Positions 1 through 9,143 of a stretch of DNA of 64,000 bases are shown here, in pieces. The position numbers and the translations under genes were made by a program. The notes beneath the pieces were generated by a model. It searched no databases, was not told the DNA's origin, and saw only the letters and a program-made list of their open reading frames with translations. Location of the stretch: positions 62,001 to 126,000 of the forward strand of contig NZ_ATZF01000002.1 of the NCBI RefSeq assembly GCF_000428065.1. Reading direction: 5' to 3'. The number at the start of each line of letters is the position of its first letter. Positions within the stretch are counted from its first letter, which is position 1. The stretch is from Shimazuella kribbensis DSM 45090 (lineage in GTDB: Bacteria > Bacillota > Bacilli > Thermoactinomycetales > Thermoactinomycetaceae).

Positions 1-642
1 ATCTTCACTTCCAGCAACGATCAAAACAGGGACAGATGTTGTTGCTAATACATCCGTAAGATTCGGTCTGTTTCGCATTGCGCCTAGAGCCGCAATTGCA
101 CCTTGAGGGCTTGCGCCATACCCAATTTCTTTTGTTGTTTGTTCAAAGTCTGCCAAATAGGCAGGAGCAAATAACTTTGGAATCAATCCATCGACAAAAG
201 GTTGTAATCCTTCCGTTTTGATTTTTTCTATGCCTGCTAACCTACCAGCCTTCGCTTCTTCTGTGTCTGGAAGAGCAGTTGAATGAATGAGGGCAAAACG
301 ATCCAGCATAGATGCATATTTTTTTGAAAAAGCCATTGTTATATATCCACCCAAGGAATGTCCAACAAGTGTAATTTTATCTAAACGTAACTGCTCTACA
401 AGATTAGCAATCTCATCTGCATAATCTTCAGTTGTATTGGTATCACTGGACAAAGCAGAATTTCCATGACCTGGTAGATCTATCGCAATAACTCGATATT
501 TTTTTGCCAATGGTTCCATTACATGATCCCAATAATGATGGTCCCCTACAAAACCATGTACCAATATGATCGGTTTTCCTTGACCTAAATCTTCGAATGC
601 GATGGTTGTTCCTTTATTGGTTTGCAATGTTTTTAATGTCAT
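1..642 (-). CDS. alpha/beta hydrolase, 3' part missing at window edge
   Basis: This is a partial gene that runs off the left edge; translating the complement from 642 gives about 214 residues. It begins MTLKTLQTNKGTTIAFEDLG and shows the alpha/beta-hydrolase pattern: an oxyanion-hole HG motif in VHGFVGDHHYWD, the strand IDLPGHGNS, and the nucleophile elbow GHSLGG with its catalytic Ser. The sequence breaks off just after VPVLIVAGSED, where the acidic residue is expected, so the catalytic His lies outside the window. Such proteins are cytoplasmic esterases, lactonases or C-C hydrolases; the substrate cannot be read. The only in-frame ATG near the start is at 642, yet the AAGGAGG sequence lies about 27 bases upstream, with a small hairpin between them. 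Confidence 0.85.
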   Translation of the reverse strand, partial: MTLKTLQTNKGTTIAFEDLGQGKPIILVHGFVGDHHYWDHVMEPLAKKYRVIAIDLPGHGNSALSSDTNTTEDYADEIANLVEQLRLDKITLVGHSLGGYITMAFSKKYASMLDRFALIHSTALPDTEEAKAGRLAGIEKIKTEGLQPFVDGLIPKLFAPAYLADFEQTTKEIGYGASPQGAIAALGAMRNRPNLTDVLATTSVPVLIVAGSED

Positions 643-1106
643 ATGTACGTCCCGTAAAACAACGGGTTCCCTCCTTTTTATCCATGTTTCCTCATGGATA
701 ACATTAGTATACTACATTCTTTCATTCTATTTTGACAGTCTTATTTAGGAGGAAAGGTACATGTACAAAAATAGAAGCATTACGACAATCACTTCAAAAT
801 ATGTTTCTCTATCTCGACACCTGTCCTCTTGCCTTGAAAATAGGACTTTCCTATGGTAAAGGTACAGATCTCGCTGGCGGAAACTGGAACGAAATCTCTC
901 ACATGTTCAATGAGATAACAGAGCAACATGAACGAGATATTTATTTGTATAAGGTTTGCAAAATTGTTTCTCATTTAATAAAACTAAGAATAATATTATA
1001 ATCAACAATAAGAGGATATCCTATTGGAATCTTACTTTTGAATCAAAAGGCATTCTTCTTTTAACACAACACTTGGATCCTTTTAGGACCGGGATGGAGA
1101 TGAGTA
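643..1106. other. 464-base intergenic region, no clear gene
   Basis: No riboswitch, T-box or terminator was recognised. A TTGACA box at 733-738 and a good ribosome site (AGGAGG, 748-753) precede a 32-codon open frame at 761-859 on the plus strand. Its sequence resembles no known protein and may be chance. A longer plus-strand frame at 732-1001 shares this stretch and has no family features. Confidence 0.3.
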
Positions 1107-1940
1107 ATGGTGAAAAATTTACAGTTTCTGCAAGCTCAAAAAGGAAAAAGAAAAATTGCTATGGCAACTGGCTATGATTATCCAACAGCTGTTTTACTCG
1201 ATCAAACAAATATGGATGTTGTATTAATAGGAGATAGTGTCGGTACAAACGTGTTGGGATATCAAAGTGAAAAAGAAGTGACCTTAGACGACATCATTCA
1301 TCATACAAAAGCAGTTAACAGAGGAATCAAAAATGCCTATATCGTAGCGGATTTATCCTACCAAACCTACACAAATCCTGACATGGCATTAACGAATGCA
1401 AAGAAACTGCTTGCTTCTGGAGCAAACGGTATAAAATTAGAAGGATATCACCCATCGATCATACACCATCTGCATAAAAATCATATAGAAGTTTGGGCGC
1501 ACATCGGATATAATGCACAATTCCATGAAAAAGCTGCTATTCAAGGAAAATCGTTTTCTCAAGCCAAGCAATTGTTAACTGAAACCCTTCATTTACAAGA
1601 AGCAGGCGCACAAATGGTCATTTTAGAGCTAGTCCCTGAAGAAGTGGCGAGAGCAATTACAAACAAATTAACCATCCCTACGATTGGAATTGGTGCTGGA
1701 CGATATACAGATGGGCAAGTCTTGGTAATACAAGATTTGCTAGGTATTACCTCCTATCAGTTTAGACATGCGAAAAAGTATGCGGAATTAAACTCAGATA
1801 TAAAATCTGCATTTGAGAACTATATCAAAGAGGTAAAGGAAGGAATCTTTCCCACTGAATCCAATTTTACTCATATGAAGGAAGAAGATCTGTCGTTATT
1901 TGATGAGTGGATGAAGAATAAAGAAAAAGTGACGAATTAA
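1107..1940 (+). CDS. panB: 3-methyl-2-oxobutanoate hydroxymethyltransferase (PanB)
   Basis: PanB adds a hydroxymethyl group from 5,10-methylene-THF to ketoisovalerate to give ketopantoate, the first step of pantothenate synthesis, in the cytoplasm. The 277-residue length fits the family (about 260-280). Visible landmarks are the N-terminal TGYDYPTA, the metal-binding VLIGDSVG near residue 40, ANGIKLEG, and the C-terminal GIGAG then DGQVLV and DLLG. The middle section (WAHIGYNAQFHEKAAIQGK) is more divergent than the usual HIGLTPQ segment, so this could be a paralogue. It stands alone: panC and panD are not adjacent. The ATG follows GGAGATGAG, and a strong terminator follows the stop. Confidence 0.85.
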   Translation: MVKNLQFLQAQKGKRKIAMATGYDYPTAVLLDQTNMDVVLIGDSVGTNVLGYQSEKEVTLDDIIHHTKAVNRGIKNAYIVADLSYQTYTNPDMALTNAKKLLASGANGIKLEGYHPSIIHHLHKNHIEVWAHIGYNAQFHEKAAIQGKSFSQAKQLLTETLHLQEAGAQMVILELVPEEVARAITNKLTIPTIGIGAGRYTDGQVLVIQDLLGITSYQFRHAKKYAELNSDIKSAFENYIKEVKEGIFPTESNFTHMKEEDLSLFDEWMKNKEKVTN

Positions 1941-1950
1941 AAAGTAATAA

Positions 1951-2004
1951 AACAGAAATGACCTCGTTATCTCCCAAAAGGAGAATGGGGTCATTTCTGT
2001 TTTT
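1951..2004 (+). terminator. terminator after panB
   Basis: A 13-bp stem AACAGAAATGACC / GGTCATTTCTGTT encloses a second small hairpin and ends in a T-run. Confidence 0.85.
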
Positions 2005-2034
2005 CCCATCTAATTACCAACTAAATGTTAAATT

Positions 2035-2616
2035 TCACAAAACATAATCAAGAAAGAGTGAATCAAAAGGTTCATCATCCAATGATAAAATCTTTACTTC
2101 TCGTTTCGCAGATTCATATAGTTTTTGCACAATATCAACAGGAATATCTAAAGCCAAATCAGAAATGATCCTATCACAAAGCACACTATTGTATTCCACA
2201 TAATCTTCTAAGAAATAACGTTCACAAATTGGATATGATCTTTTCATCTCTTCTAATTGAGCCCTACCCGAAAACTTTAATAAATCTTGCCAAAAAGGAC
2301 ACATCACAAGCAAAATGATGCATTCTTGAAAGTTGGAAGCTATAAAGCCTGCTTGACCTTCCGAACTGATATATAAGATTGGCAAATCATCAACGGGGCC
2401 ATCCCCATACAAAGCAAACAACCCACCTGTTCCATCTTTTGCAATAATGATCGTTTTCTCCATCGTAATAAAATCGGAATCATTTTGATAAAGGTAGACA
2501 TTTTCTATTTCAAAATCCAATGGCCAAGAAAAAAATTCTTTATATTTAGGGGTATTACGAATCTGTTTATAAAGGCAGGGTAAATCGATATTTTCCACTC
2601 CCTTTTCCATATTCAT
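2035..2616 (-). CDS. SUKH/SMI1-KNR4-like hypothetical protein
   Basis: This is a hypothetical protein of about 193 residues, acidic and without signal peptide or membrane segment. The segment with IIIAKDGTGG, FALYGDGP, LPILYISSEG and the following SNFQECIILL resembles the core of SMI1/KNR4 (SUKH) proteins, many of which are immunity proteins of polymorphic toxin systems; this assignment is tentative. It lies 19 bases after a CdiI-like immunity gene on the same strand, which supports an immunity role. The start is unsure: the ATG at 2616 has a distant GAGAGG, while a TTG at 2658 would overlap the upstream gene by 23 bases. Confidence 0.6.
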   Translation of the reverse strand: MNMEKGVENIDLPCLYKQIRNTPKYKEFFSWPLDFEIENVYLYQNDSDFITMEKTIIIAKDGTGGLFALYGDGPVDDLPILYISSEGQAGFIASNFQECIILLVMCPFWQDLLKFSGRAQLEEMKRSYPICERYFLEDYVEYNSVLCDRIISDLALDIPVDIVQKLYESAKREVKILSLDDEPFDSLFLDYVL

Positions 2617-2635
2617 TTTAATCAGAAAAAACCTC

Positions 2636-3127
2636 TCATTCTCCAGTCGTGTACTCAAATGCTTTTAAGTATTGTTGGGAAAGACCCAATTCCTTTACTA
2701 AAACATATAGAGCATGTTTGATATCTTCATAATCAAACTCGCTAATCTGGTGTGCGTATAATCCCTCTTGTAAAAGATCTCGCTTCCATATTTTGTCGAT
2801 GAGCCGAACGATTTCTTCTCTCACCAAACCGTTTTTCTCCCAGTAATCTTTTAAATGTATTAACTGTATCAGAAGCTCTCCTTCTATCATGTAACCAAGA
2901 AATAAATCATCTTGTAGCCGACGAAGTACTTCCCAGCCGATATAATCCAAAAATATAGACTGCCTCATACACCTTGTAAGATCTAATATAGATAATTGAG
3001 CTAGTGTCTTTCTTCGAATGGACTCATACCAGAGAGGAAGAGGATATTTACTTGTTTCTTGGTCGGTTTTAACTTCTTTGTATCCTTTTATTCGTTCTAT
3101 TTCGGCAATCGTAATGTCAAATTTCAT
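2636..3127 (-). CDS. CdiI-like contact-dependent inhibition immunity protein
   Basis: The 163-residue product has the pattern of the CdiI_2 immunity family: a short N-terminal part, then PLPLWYESIRRKTLAQLSIL, DLTRCMRQ, a conserved helix around WEVLRRLQDDLFLG and GELLIQLIHL, and the W of YWEKNG. Proteins of this type bind and neutralise the toxin tip of a contact-dependent inhibitor made by the same lineage. No intact toxin is present here, so it is an orphan immunity gene, perhaps protecting against neighbours. A good ribosome site (TAGGAG) precedes the ATG. It appears to be transcribed with the downstream SUKH-like gene. Family assignment is from pattern only. Confidence 0.6.
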   Translation of the reverse strand: MKFDITIAEIERIKGYKEVKTDQETSKYPLPLWYESIRRKTLAQLSILDLTRCMRQSIFLDYIGWEVLRRLQDDLFLGYMIEGELLIQLIHLKDYWEKNGLVREEIVRLIDKIWKRDLLQEGLYAHQISEFDYEDIKHALYVLVKELGLSQQYLKAFEYTTGE

Positions 3128-3190
3128 CTGAATCTCCTACTCATCATGAAATCTAATTTCGGATGAATAATTCCATTTTTTTCGACACAC

Positions 3191-3556
3191 TTACATTTTA
3201 ATTGCACCATACTCAAGCGGGTTAAAATCTTGCGGCCATACTGTTGTTGCATCGTAAAGCGCACCATCCAAATACGACTCTTCTAATCTAATACATGTCA
3301 TATTGGCACCGAACAATTTAGCCCCTCTAAATACAGCATTCGATACATCTGCATTCGTCAAATCTGCATATGACAAATCCGTACCAGATAAATATGCCCC
3401 AATCAATTTAGCTGAAGTTAAATCCGTATTTTGAAGGTTCGAACCTCGTATAAAAGCAAGAATTAATGATGCACCTTGAAAATTAGCATTTCTACAATCC
3501 GATTCATCCATCTCTGCGTTTCTTAACTCTGTTCCTATAAAACTTGCTCCAGCCAT
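3191..3556 (-). CDS. pentapeptide-repeat protein, probably 5'-truncated
   Basis: The 121-residue product consists mostly of pentapeptide repeats of the A(D/N)Lxx type (for example TDLTSAKLIGAYLSGTDLSY), which fold as a right-handed quadrilateral beta-helix. The last 20 residues leave the repeat. Members range from topoisomerase-protecting DNA mimics to parts of toxin loci; nothing here decides. The ATG at 3556 has no ribosome site, and the reading frame stays open and repeat-like for at least 18 codons upstream (NFDDLNLHRAFLNRQK), up to the junction with the DNRLRE fragment. The gene therefore seems to have lost its true 5' end in a deletion. Confidence 0.6.
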   Translation of the reverse strand: MAGASFIGTELRNAEMDESDCRNANFQGASLILAFIRGSNLQNTDLTSAKLIGAYLSGTDLSYADLTNADVSNAVFRGAKLFGANMTCIRLEESYLDGALYDATTVWPQDFNPLEYGAIKM

Positions 3557-3588
3557 TTTTTGACGATTTAAAAATGCGCGATGTAGAT

Positions 3589-3968
3589 TTAGATCATCAA
3601 AGTTGCCGTTGTTTCCGCAAACGCTTTGTTTAACGTATGAACATTGTAAGTAGCAGAAGCGGTTCCCGTATTATCTGCATACCAAGTCCATAATCCAAAC
3701 TGAGCATTAGAGATATACGACTTTGCTGGTATGGAAGAAATATCAAATTTGTAAAGCGATCGTGTATCGCCATAGGTAGGGCTATTGTTACCAACTCCTC
3801 CCCATGTTTCTCCATCCAAGAGATTAAAGTTATTCGCTGGATAGGAACTCGATATCGTAGTATCCAATGCATTTTGTAAAATTTGTTTGGTATATCCTGA
3901 TTTAGGAAGTTGTACATATTGTGATCGACCTTGGATGAGATTTCCATTTTTGTTTTTCACCACAACCA
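3589..3968 (-). pseudogene. fragment of a DNRLRE-domain (wall-associated/RHS-type) protein
   Basis: Reading the minus strand from the right end of the TnpB element gives about 125 residues with a DNRLRE-type beta-sandwich: YVQLPKSGYTKQILQNA, TTISSSYP, a GETWGG segment, SLYKFDISSIP and NAQFGLWTW. This domain is found near the N-terminus of large secreted YD-repeat/WapA-type toxins and other surface proteins. The 5' part is replaced by the element and the 3' part stops where the pentapeptide frame begins, so only an internal scrap remains. The open frame seems to begin inside the element end only because no stop intervenes. Confidence 0.6.
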
Positions 3969-4060
3969 TTTGACACTCCACACGGCTAAAGCCGTGGGAT
4001 TCTTGGGTAATCTTCGGTACTCCAAAGAAATTTACCAAGCTCAGACCGTGAGCCCCACGG
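3969..4060 (-). ncRNA. TnpB omega-RNA (reRNA) scaffold
   Basis: In IS200/IS605 elements the guide RNA of TnpB overlaps the tnpB 3' end and the right end. Here the minus strand carries CCGTGGGGCTCACGG (hairpin), the tnpB stop region, then CCCACGGCTTTAGCCGTGTG and the terminal GAGTGTCAA. The bases just beyond the element (3953-3968) would be the guide and match the DNRLRE fragment. The 5' limit of the RNA is not visible; only the part conserved among the copies in this window is given. Confidence 0.7.
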
Positions 4061-5168
4061 CGGCGAGTCGCATTCCTTCTCGCAATATATTTTTTGCTGC
4101 GTTGATGTCTCGGTCATGGTGTGCTTTACATTCGGGGCATGTCCATTCCCGCAGTTGGAGTTTTTTGACTTCTTTATTCCGATATCCACAGCACGAACAA
4201 AGCTGACTAGAGGGAAATGTTTTCCCTACTTTTACAAGGGTCCTCCCATATTCTTTTACTTTGTAGGTGAGGAGGGAAACAAATTCCGACCAAGATGCAT
4301 CGGTGATTGATTTTGCTAGTTTGTGATTTTTTACCATGTTTCCTGTTTGCAGACTCTCGGTACTGATCACTTGGTTTTCGTGTACCAGTTGGGTGGAGAG
4401 TTTATGGAGGAAATCATGACGTTTATTCACAATCTTTTCGTGAATACGAGCTACTTTTATCCGAGCTTTATGCCAATTGGAGCCGCCTTTCGTGCGTTGG
4501 GATAGAATTCGCTGTGCTTTCGCCAATTTTTCTTCGTACCGACGAAAGAAACGACTTGGATTGATTTTCGTTCCATCATCGAAGATCGCGAAAGCCTTTA
4601 ATCCCAGATCAATACCAACAGCTTCCTTTTGTGCAGGAACAGATCGGAGATAGCAGCCTTCGCAGAGGATTGATACTTGGTACTTTCCTGATGGAGTACG
4701 ACGAATCGTAGCAGACAAGATGCGACCACTGATTTCACGGGTTTTGACAAGCTTTACCCATCCTAATTTCGGTAACTTGATTTTGTTTTTCACGATTTCG
4801 ATCGTTGGTCTTCCTTGTTTGGGATAGTTACACTGACTCGTATAGGTTTGAACGCGATTTCGCTTGCTTTTCAAACGAGGAGCATCGTTTTGCTTTTGGA
4901 AAAAACGTGAAAACCCATCCGCAAGGTGTTTTAAAGTGTTTTGCAAAGAAGTGGAGTCGACTTCTTTTAACCAAGTTAGCTCGCGTTTTTTTGCGGTTAG
5001 TAGTTGTGAACATTTGGGATAGCTTAGTCCTTTGCCTGTTTCTTGATAGCTTTCGTTCCATTTTCTAAGGAAATGATTGAAAACAAAACGACTGCATCCG
5101 ATCGATTTATGCATGAGAATACGTTGTTTTGTTGTGGGACGAAGCCGAAATTGAAAGGCTTTGTGCAT
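4041..5168 (-). CDS. tnpB: RNA-guided endonuclease TnpB
   Basis: TnpB is the omega-RNA-guided DNA nuclease of IS200/IS605 elements and an ancestor of Cas12. From the upstream GTG numbering (378 residues) the RuvC acidic triad is D190 (GIDLG), E274 (STESLQTGN) and D357 ([10 protein letters not shown]). A zinc finger is formed by C327/C330 and C347/C350. An N-terminal helix-turn-helix-like part ([10 protein letters not shown]) and the [10 protein letters not shown] segment are typical. All key residues are present and the frame is intact, so the protein should be active. I chose the ATG at 5168 because GGAGG ends 8 bases before it; the GTG at 5177 overlaps that site. No tnpA is adjacent. Confidence 0.93.
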   Translation of the reverse strand: MHKAFQFRLRPTTKQRILMHKSIGCSRFVFNHFLRKWNESYQETGKGLSYPKCSQLLTAKKRELTWLKEVDSTSLQNTLKHLADGFSRFFQKQNDAPRLKSKRNRVQTYTSQCNYPKQGRPTIEIVKNKIKLPKLGWVKLVKTREISGRILSATIRRTPSGKYQVSILCEGCYLRSVPAQKEAVGIDLGLKAFAIFDDGTKINPSRFFRRYEEKLAKAQRILSQRTKGGSNWHKARIKVARIHEKIVNKRHDFLHKLSTQLVHENQVISTESLQTGNMVKNHKLAKSITDASWSEFVSLLTYKVKEYGRTLVKVGKTFPSSQLCSCCGYRNKEVKKLQLREWTCPECKAHHDRDINAAKNILREGMRLAAVGLTV

Positions 5169-5398
5169 CGATTTCACCTCCCTAAATGGGATTTTGCGGA
5201 TATTATAGAACGTACGTTTTTATATGTCAAGGATTTCAAAAAATTAGTCAGACGAGAGATGATCTCTGCCATCTCTCGTCTGACACTCGCACTCATCCTA
5301 CATTGAAACCGCGGGTTTTCTCGCTCACGAATCTATAACTTTTTGTGTTATTCTTTTCATGATTAAAAATATACTTATAGTAAAGAAGGGATAACATA

Positions 5399-5878
5399 AT
5401 GGATCAGATACAAATAGATATAGATCAAGATGATTCAGCTATAAGTAATCAGGCAATCTCCCTCTTTGTAACTGTATATATCAATAACAAAAAACAGACA
5501 GATATATTAGATATAGATGAATTTTTCCAATCCATCCAAGATCCTGGTATATACCCATTGTTCACCTGTGATTGTGGTTTCTTTGGTTGTGGTGGCTATT
5601 ATGTACATGTCACTCATGATGAGCAAGGGTATCGATTACAAAACAGCTACAAACCATACGATGTCTGGAATAAGAAAAATCGTATCCATACATTTCAATA
5701 TTTGCTTGACTGGCACGAAATCTACTTGGTCGGAAAAAAACTAATCGATTTATTGAATCAACTACACAAACATGACCAATCACTAGATGCTTCTTCAGGT
5801 ATGTATGGAATGAATCTCATCTCTAAAATTTCATATTATAAGCATATTTTGGGAAAATTGAATGACAAGTTAAAATAG
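5399..5878 (+). CDS. hypothetical protein with Cys-rich motif
   Basis: I do not recognise this 159-residue protein. It is soluble and acidic at the N-terminus. Its one striking feature is a compact Cys/Gly motif near residues 57-66 (FTCDCGFFGCGGYYV), which could bind metal, followed by VHVTHDEQGY. The C-terminal half is helical (LIDLLNQLHKH). The ATG has AAGAAGG upstream. It sits directly beside the left end of the TnpB element, whose TTAT flank is about 60 bases upstream of the start. A small hairpin at 5926-5950 may terminate it. Confidence 0.65.
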   Translation: MDQIQIDIDQDDSAISNQAISLFVTVYINNKKQTDILDIDEFFQSIQDPGIYPLFTCDCGFFGCGGYYVHVTHDEQGYRLQNSYKPYDVWNKKNRIHTFQYLLDWHEIYLVGKKLIDLLNQLHKHDQSLDASSGMYGMNLISKISYYKHILGKLNDKLK

Positions 5879-5925
5879 GTGATCTCTCTATAAATAAAAA
5901 ACATACATCTAAAAACAATCAAAAA

Positions 5926-5960
5926 AGCGGGAATGTGCTATCACACCGCTCTTTCTGTTT
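5926..5960 (+). terminator. weak convergent terminator
   Basis: AGCGG pairs with CCGCT and TGTG with CACA around a small bulge, followed by CTTTCTGTTT. It lies between the hypothetical gene and the convergent amine oxidase gene. Confidence 0.45.
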
Positions 5961-6000
5961 CTCCGTTATGTTAAATTATCGTAATTTTAACCAGTTAATC

Positions 6001-7452
6001 TCATAAATTATTCACTTCATTGGATACACGTACACCTGATTCAATCGCCCCTTGCATCCATCCATGAAGACGGGTAGTATGTTCACCAGCAAAATGAACA
6101 TGACCTTCCGGAGTGGGGATATAAGGATATAATTCGATTTCCTGACCTGGCTCAAATGCTGTAAATGCACCTACAGAGTAGGGATTCTGACTCCAACTAA
6201 AAGATTTACCAGCAACAAATTCTGTATACACTTGGTTTCCATATAGTTGGGCTAAATTCATAAGGGTAAAGCGAATACGGTCTCTCTCAGGCAAACTATC
6301 CCATGTTAAAGCCTCATCAGCCCATGTATAACTCGCCAACATAACGGCATGTCCATTGTCACCAATTCCATAACTGGGATAATGCGTAAATCGAATGGGC
6401 AGATCGGTTATCGATCTCCCCCCTCGTTGACCGGCTTTTTCCCAAAACCTACTTCGAAACTCGATTGCTATTTTGGTAGAAGACATGTAGTTGAGTTCGC
6501 GAATCGCTCGATATTTATAATAAGAAAAAGAATGAAATGGTTCCACTTTTACAAAACGCATAGCCGAAAAAGGAATGGTCACGATCGCATAATCCCCAGT
6601 TACAGTGAAGTACTCTGATGTTTGCTGATGAATACAACCGATGTGTACTTCGTTCTCATATTGTGTGATTTTAATCATTCTTTGGTTATATACTATATCT
6701 TCTTGCAACTGGGCTAAAAACGCTTTTGGTAATTGATCCATCCCACCTGTGATCTCATAATAATGAGTATGTGAAATAAACAAGATAGCTTCTCTTAAAA
6801 CTTCCACTAGAGACATTCCCATATAAGCTTCCATATCCAGAAGTACCCCAATCATATCAACGGCTCCAGCGGAAAAATACGAATTTAAAAAGGCACCAAG
6901 AGAGTACATTCTGTATCGTCTTTCTACGATCGGCCAATGTCTATCTGGATTCTTTTTAATAAATTCCAAGATAGGCTGAATCGCAGAATACATCAATTCC
7001 TCTGCCGTTTTGCCTTTTTCATTTGGAGCAACTGGATAATTTAGAATACTCGGATTTCTCTCATAAGCCTGAAGACGTGTCTGGATTCCATTTGCAAATA
7101 TAATATCTTGCGGGGTCCGATTGATGAATAGATTTGTGGGAAGATTAAATTTTTTTATGTATTCTAATGTCAATAAATGAATATTAGGTATACGCATTGG
7201 CCCAGCATTAAAATATAGTTGATCATTACTAAACGGTTTACGTATGGTATACACTCGACCTCCCACTCTATCATTTGCTTCTAGAATGGTGACTTTGTGT
7301 CCAGCTTCTTTCAACAAGGAGGACGCAACTAGCCCAGCTAATCCAGCACCTATCACGGTTATGCGCTTCTTATTTGGGAATGTTTTGAGACCATTTCTTA
7401 TTAAACTTATCATTTGTTTATCGTTTAAAGCGGAAATCCTAAATTTAGACAT
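6001..7452 (-). CDS. L-amino-acid oxidase / flavin monoamine oxidase family protein
   Basis: This is an FAD enzyme predicted to oxidise an amino acid or amine to the keto product, ammonia and hydrogen peroxide. The dinucleotide fold is clear: ITVIGAGLAGLVASSLLKEA, ending in the ribose-binding Glu of ILEANDRVGGRV. Further marks of the L-amino-acid oxidase branch are NAGPMRIP, YEITGGMDQLP, the FWEKAG helix with GGRSITDLP, LASYTWADEA, KSFSWSQNPYSVGAF and the C-terminal FAD clamp HFAGEHTTRLHGWMQGAIESG. No signal peptide is seen. It resembles Bacillus YobN. I chose the ATG at 7452, 7 bases after AGGGGGA, rather than the TTG two codons earlier. It stands alone; the substrate is unknown. Confidence 0.85.
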   Translation of the reverse strand: MSKFRISALNDKQMISLIRNGLKTFPNKKRITVIGAGLAGLVASSLLKEAGHKVTILEANDRVGGRVYTIRKPFSNDQLYFNAGPMRIPNIHLLTLEYIKKFNLPTNLFINRTPQDIIFANGIQTRLQAYERNPSILNYPVAPNEKGKTAEELMYSAIQPILEFIKKNPDRHWPIVERRYRMYSLGAFLNSYFSAGAVDMIGVLLDMEAYMGMSLVEVLREAILFISHTHYYEITGGMDQLPKAFLAQLQEDIVYNQRMIKITQYENEVHIGCIHQQTSEYFTVTGDYAIVTIPFSAMRFVKVEPFHSFSYYKYRAIRELNYMSSTKIAIEFRSRFWEKAGQRGGRSITDLPIRFTHYPSYGIGDNGHAVMLASYTWADEALTWDSLPERDRIRFTLMNLAQLYGNQVYTEFVAGKSFSWSQNPYSVGAFTAFEPGQEIELYPYIPTPEGHVHFAGEHTTRLHGWMQGAIESGVRVSNEVNNL

Positions 7453-7609
7453 TCGCAAATCCCCCTAAGAAAGGTTCATTGCATTATATTCGTAGAAATG
7501 AAGTGCTATGAAGATCCTTCATTCGATATTTGTAAAACACTCCATCTTATCTACCTAAACAAAACAAACAAAAAAGAGAATGCATCTCTACATCCTCCCG
7601 TTTTCATGG

Positions 7610-8878
7610 CTATTCATTTTGATGCAGTCTTCGTAAATCTTCTTCCGAAGGTAAAAAGAATCCTAATACCCCAAGTACAGGTAAAAACCCAACAAACGAA
7701 ATCGTTTTTGCTATTCCAATCACATCAGCAAGATTACCAAATAATACAGAACCAATGGCACCTAATCCAAAAATAAAACCAACAGTTAATCCAGACATCG
7801 TACCAATTTTACTAGGAACGAGTTCTTGCGCATACACAACCGAAACAGAAAAACTGGTCATCATAATAAATCCGATTAGTAAGAGGAGTACAAAACTAAG
7901 TATTGGTCCTACATAAGGCAACAAGATAGTCAGTGGTGCACTTCCCAATACAGAGTACAAAATGACATTCTTTTTACCAAAACGATCACCCAATGGACCA
8001 CCAAAAAGTGTTCCTACCGCACCACTTATGAGAAAAGCAAATAAATACGCTTGTGAGGTAGTGATCGTTAAATGATAGGTTTGTATAATATAAAAACTAT
8101 AGTAGTTGGTCATACAAACAATATACAAAGAGCGTGCCAATAAAATAAACATGGTAAGAATCAGCGCAATCCAAACAGTTTTGCTAAGTCTCGCAGAACG
8201 AGCTGAAGACTTTTTCTTTGTAATTACACTCACTTTCAACTCATTGCTATACCATTTTGCGATATAAATGAGCAATACAACGGCAATAGCAGCTGCAAAA
8301 GTAAACCAAATTGCTCCGAATTGTCCAAATGGAACTAAGATAAGAGCTGTAATAAGTGGTGCAAGTGCTTGCCCTGAGTTCCCCCCTACTTGATATATGG
8401 ATTGAGCCAATCCTTTTTTTGATCCTGCTGCAAGATGAGACACCCGAGACCCTTCTGGATGAAAAACTGCCGAGCCAATCCCGACCAGCGCTACACTAAA
8501 AATGATCCAATTGTATTGCGGGATAAGTGCCAATAACAACATTCCTACTAAGGAACAAGCTAACCCAATGGGAAGCGCATATGGCATCGGCTTTTTATCA
8601 GAAACCCATCCGATGACAGGTTGGAATAAGGATGAAACAATATTCAAAACAGCAGCAATCACTCCTAATTGCGTAAATGTGAGGCCCATATCCTTCTCTA
8701 ATATTGGAAACATAGCAGGTACTACTGCTTGGAGTGTATCATTCAATAAGTGACAAATACTAATAATAAATAATATTTTATATGTAGTGAGTGACAGATC
8801 TTTTTTATTTTCGGTTGTTATTGTTGTAACAGGAAAAGACACTTTTGTAACATTCCTTTCCAAATTCACACGATCCAT
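7610..8878 (-). CDS. MFS transporter of the fosmidomycin-resistance (Fsr) type
   Basis: A 12-segment major-facilitator protein of about 422 residues. The N-terminal half matches the Fsr subfamily closely: HLLNDTLQAVVPAMFPILE, GWVSDKKPMP after the second segment, and HPEGSRVSHLAAGSKKGLAQ with VGGNSGQALAPL in segments 4-5. The second half has GGPLGDRFGKKNV. Fsr proteins are proton-driven exporters that give fosmidomycin resistance in E. coli; the natural substrate here is unknown. The start is uncertain: ATG at 8878 is used, but a GTG at 8842 has a better-spaced GGAAAGGA. It is divergent from the squalene-synthase-like gene. Confidence 0.85.
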   Translation of the reverse strand: MDRVNLERNVTKVSFPVTTITTENKKDLSLTTYKILFIISICHLLNDTLQAVVPAMFPILEKDMGLTFTQLGVIAAVLNIVSSLFQPVIGWVSDKKPMPYALPIGLACSLVGMLLLALIPQYNWIIFSVALVGIGSAVFHPEGSRVSHLAAGSKKGLAQSIYQVGGNSGQALAPLITALILVPFGQFGAIWFTFAAAIAVVLLIYIAKWYSNELKVSVITKKKSSARSARLSKTVWIALILTMFILLARSLYIVCMTNYYSFYIIQTYHLTITTSQAYLFAFLISGAVGTLFGGPLGDRFGKKNVILYSVLGSAPLTILLPYVGPILSFVLLLLIGFIMMTSFSVSVVYAQELVPSKIGTMSGLTVGFIFGLGAIGSVLFGNLADVIGIAKTISFVGFLPVLGVLGFFLPSEEDLRRLHQNE

Positions 8879-9143
8879 CTTGTATAATAACATTTACAAT
8901 CAAAATATAATAGGTACTTTGTTAGCTTCGTTGTTTGAATCAATCGATCATTGCTGATACTAATAAGAAGATATTGCCACTGACAAACTGCATATTATTT
9001 CCTTGAATCTTCTTTCGTACCCCAACGAATCAAGTATAATAGAAAGGAGTGAAATTTTTTCATTGCTTACCTTTTGCTCCACATACGAATCGTGACGAAA
9101 GGGATTGGGAGAAATTACAGATACAAAGGGTGACCTCAGCACA

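Larger units (their letters stand above)
3969..5334 (-). mobile_element. TnpB-only IS200/IS605-type element
   Basis: The element runs on the minus strand from its left end near 5334, next to a TTAT (complement of 5335-5338), to its right end GGAGTGTCAA finishing at 3969. It has no terminal inverted repeats. Instead it has subterminal hairpins: a 14-bp palindrome at 5249-5285 near the left end and CCCACGGCTTTAGCCGTG at the right end. It carries tnpB but no Y1 transposase gene, so mobility would need TnpA from elsewhere. The right end is very like the known ISDra2-type end, CGTGTGaGgTTCAA. Its left- and right-end sequences recur in the satellites at 28.2, 35.8 and 39.5 kb. Confidence 0.85.

Noticed and set aside
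643-1106. Possible riboswitch or T-box ahead of panB
   Set aside because: I could find neither a T-box core nor a known riboswitch core, and no terminator precedes the gene.
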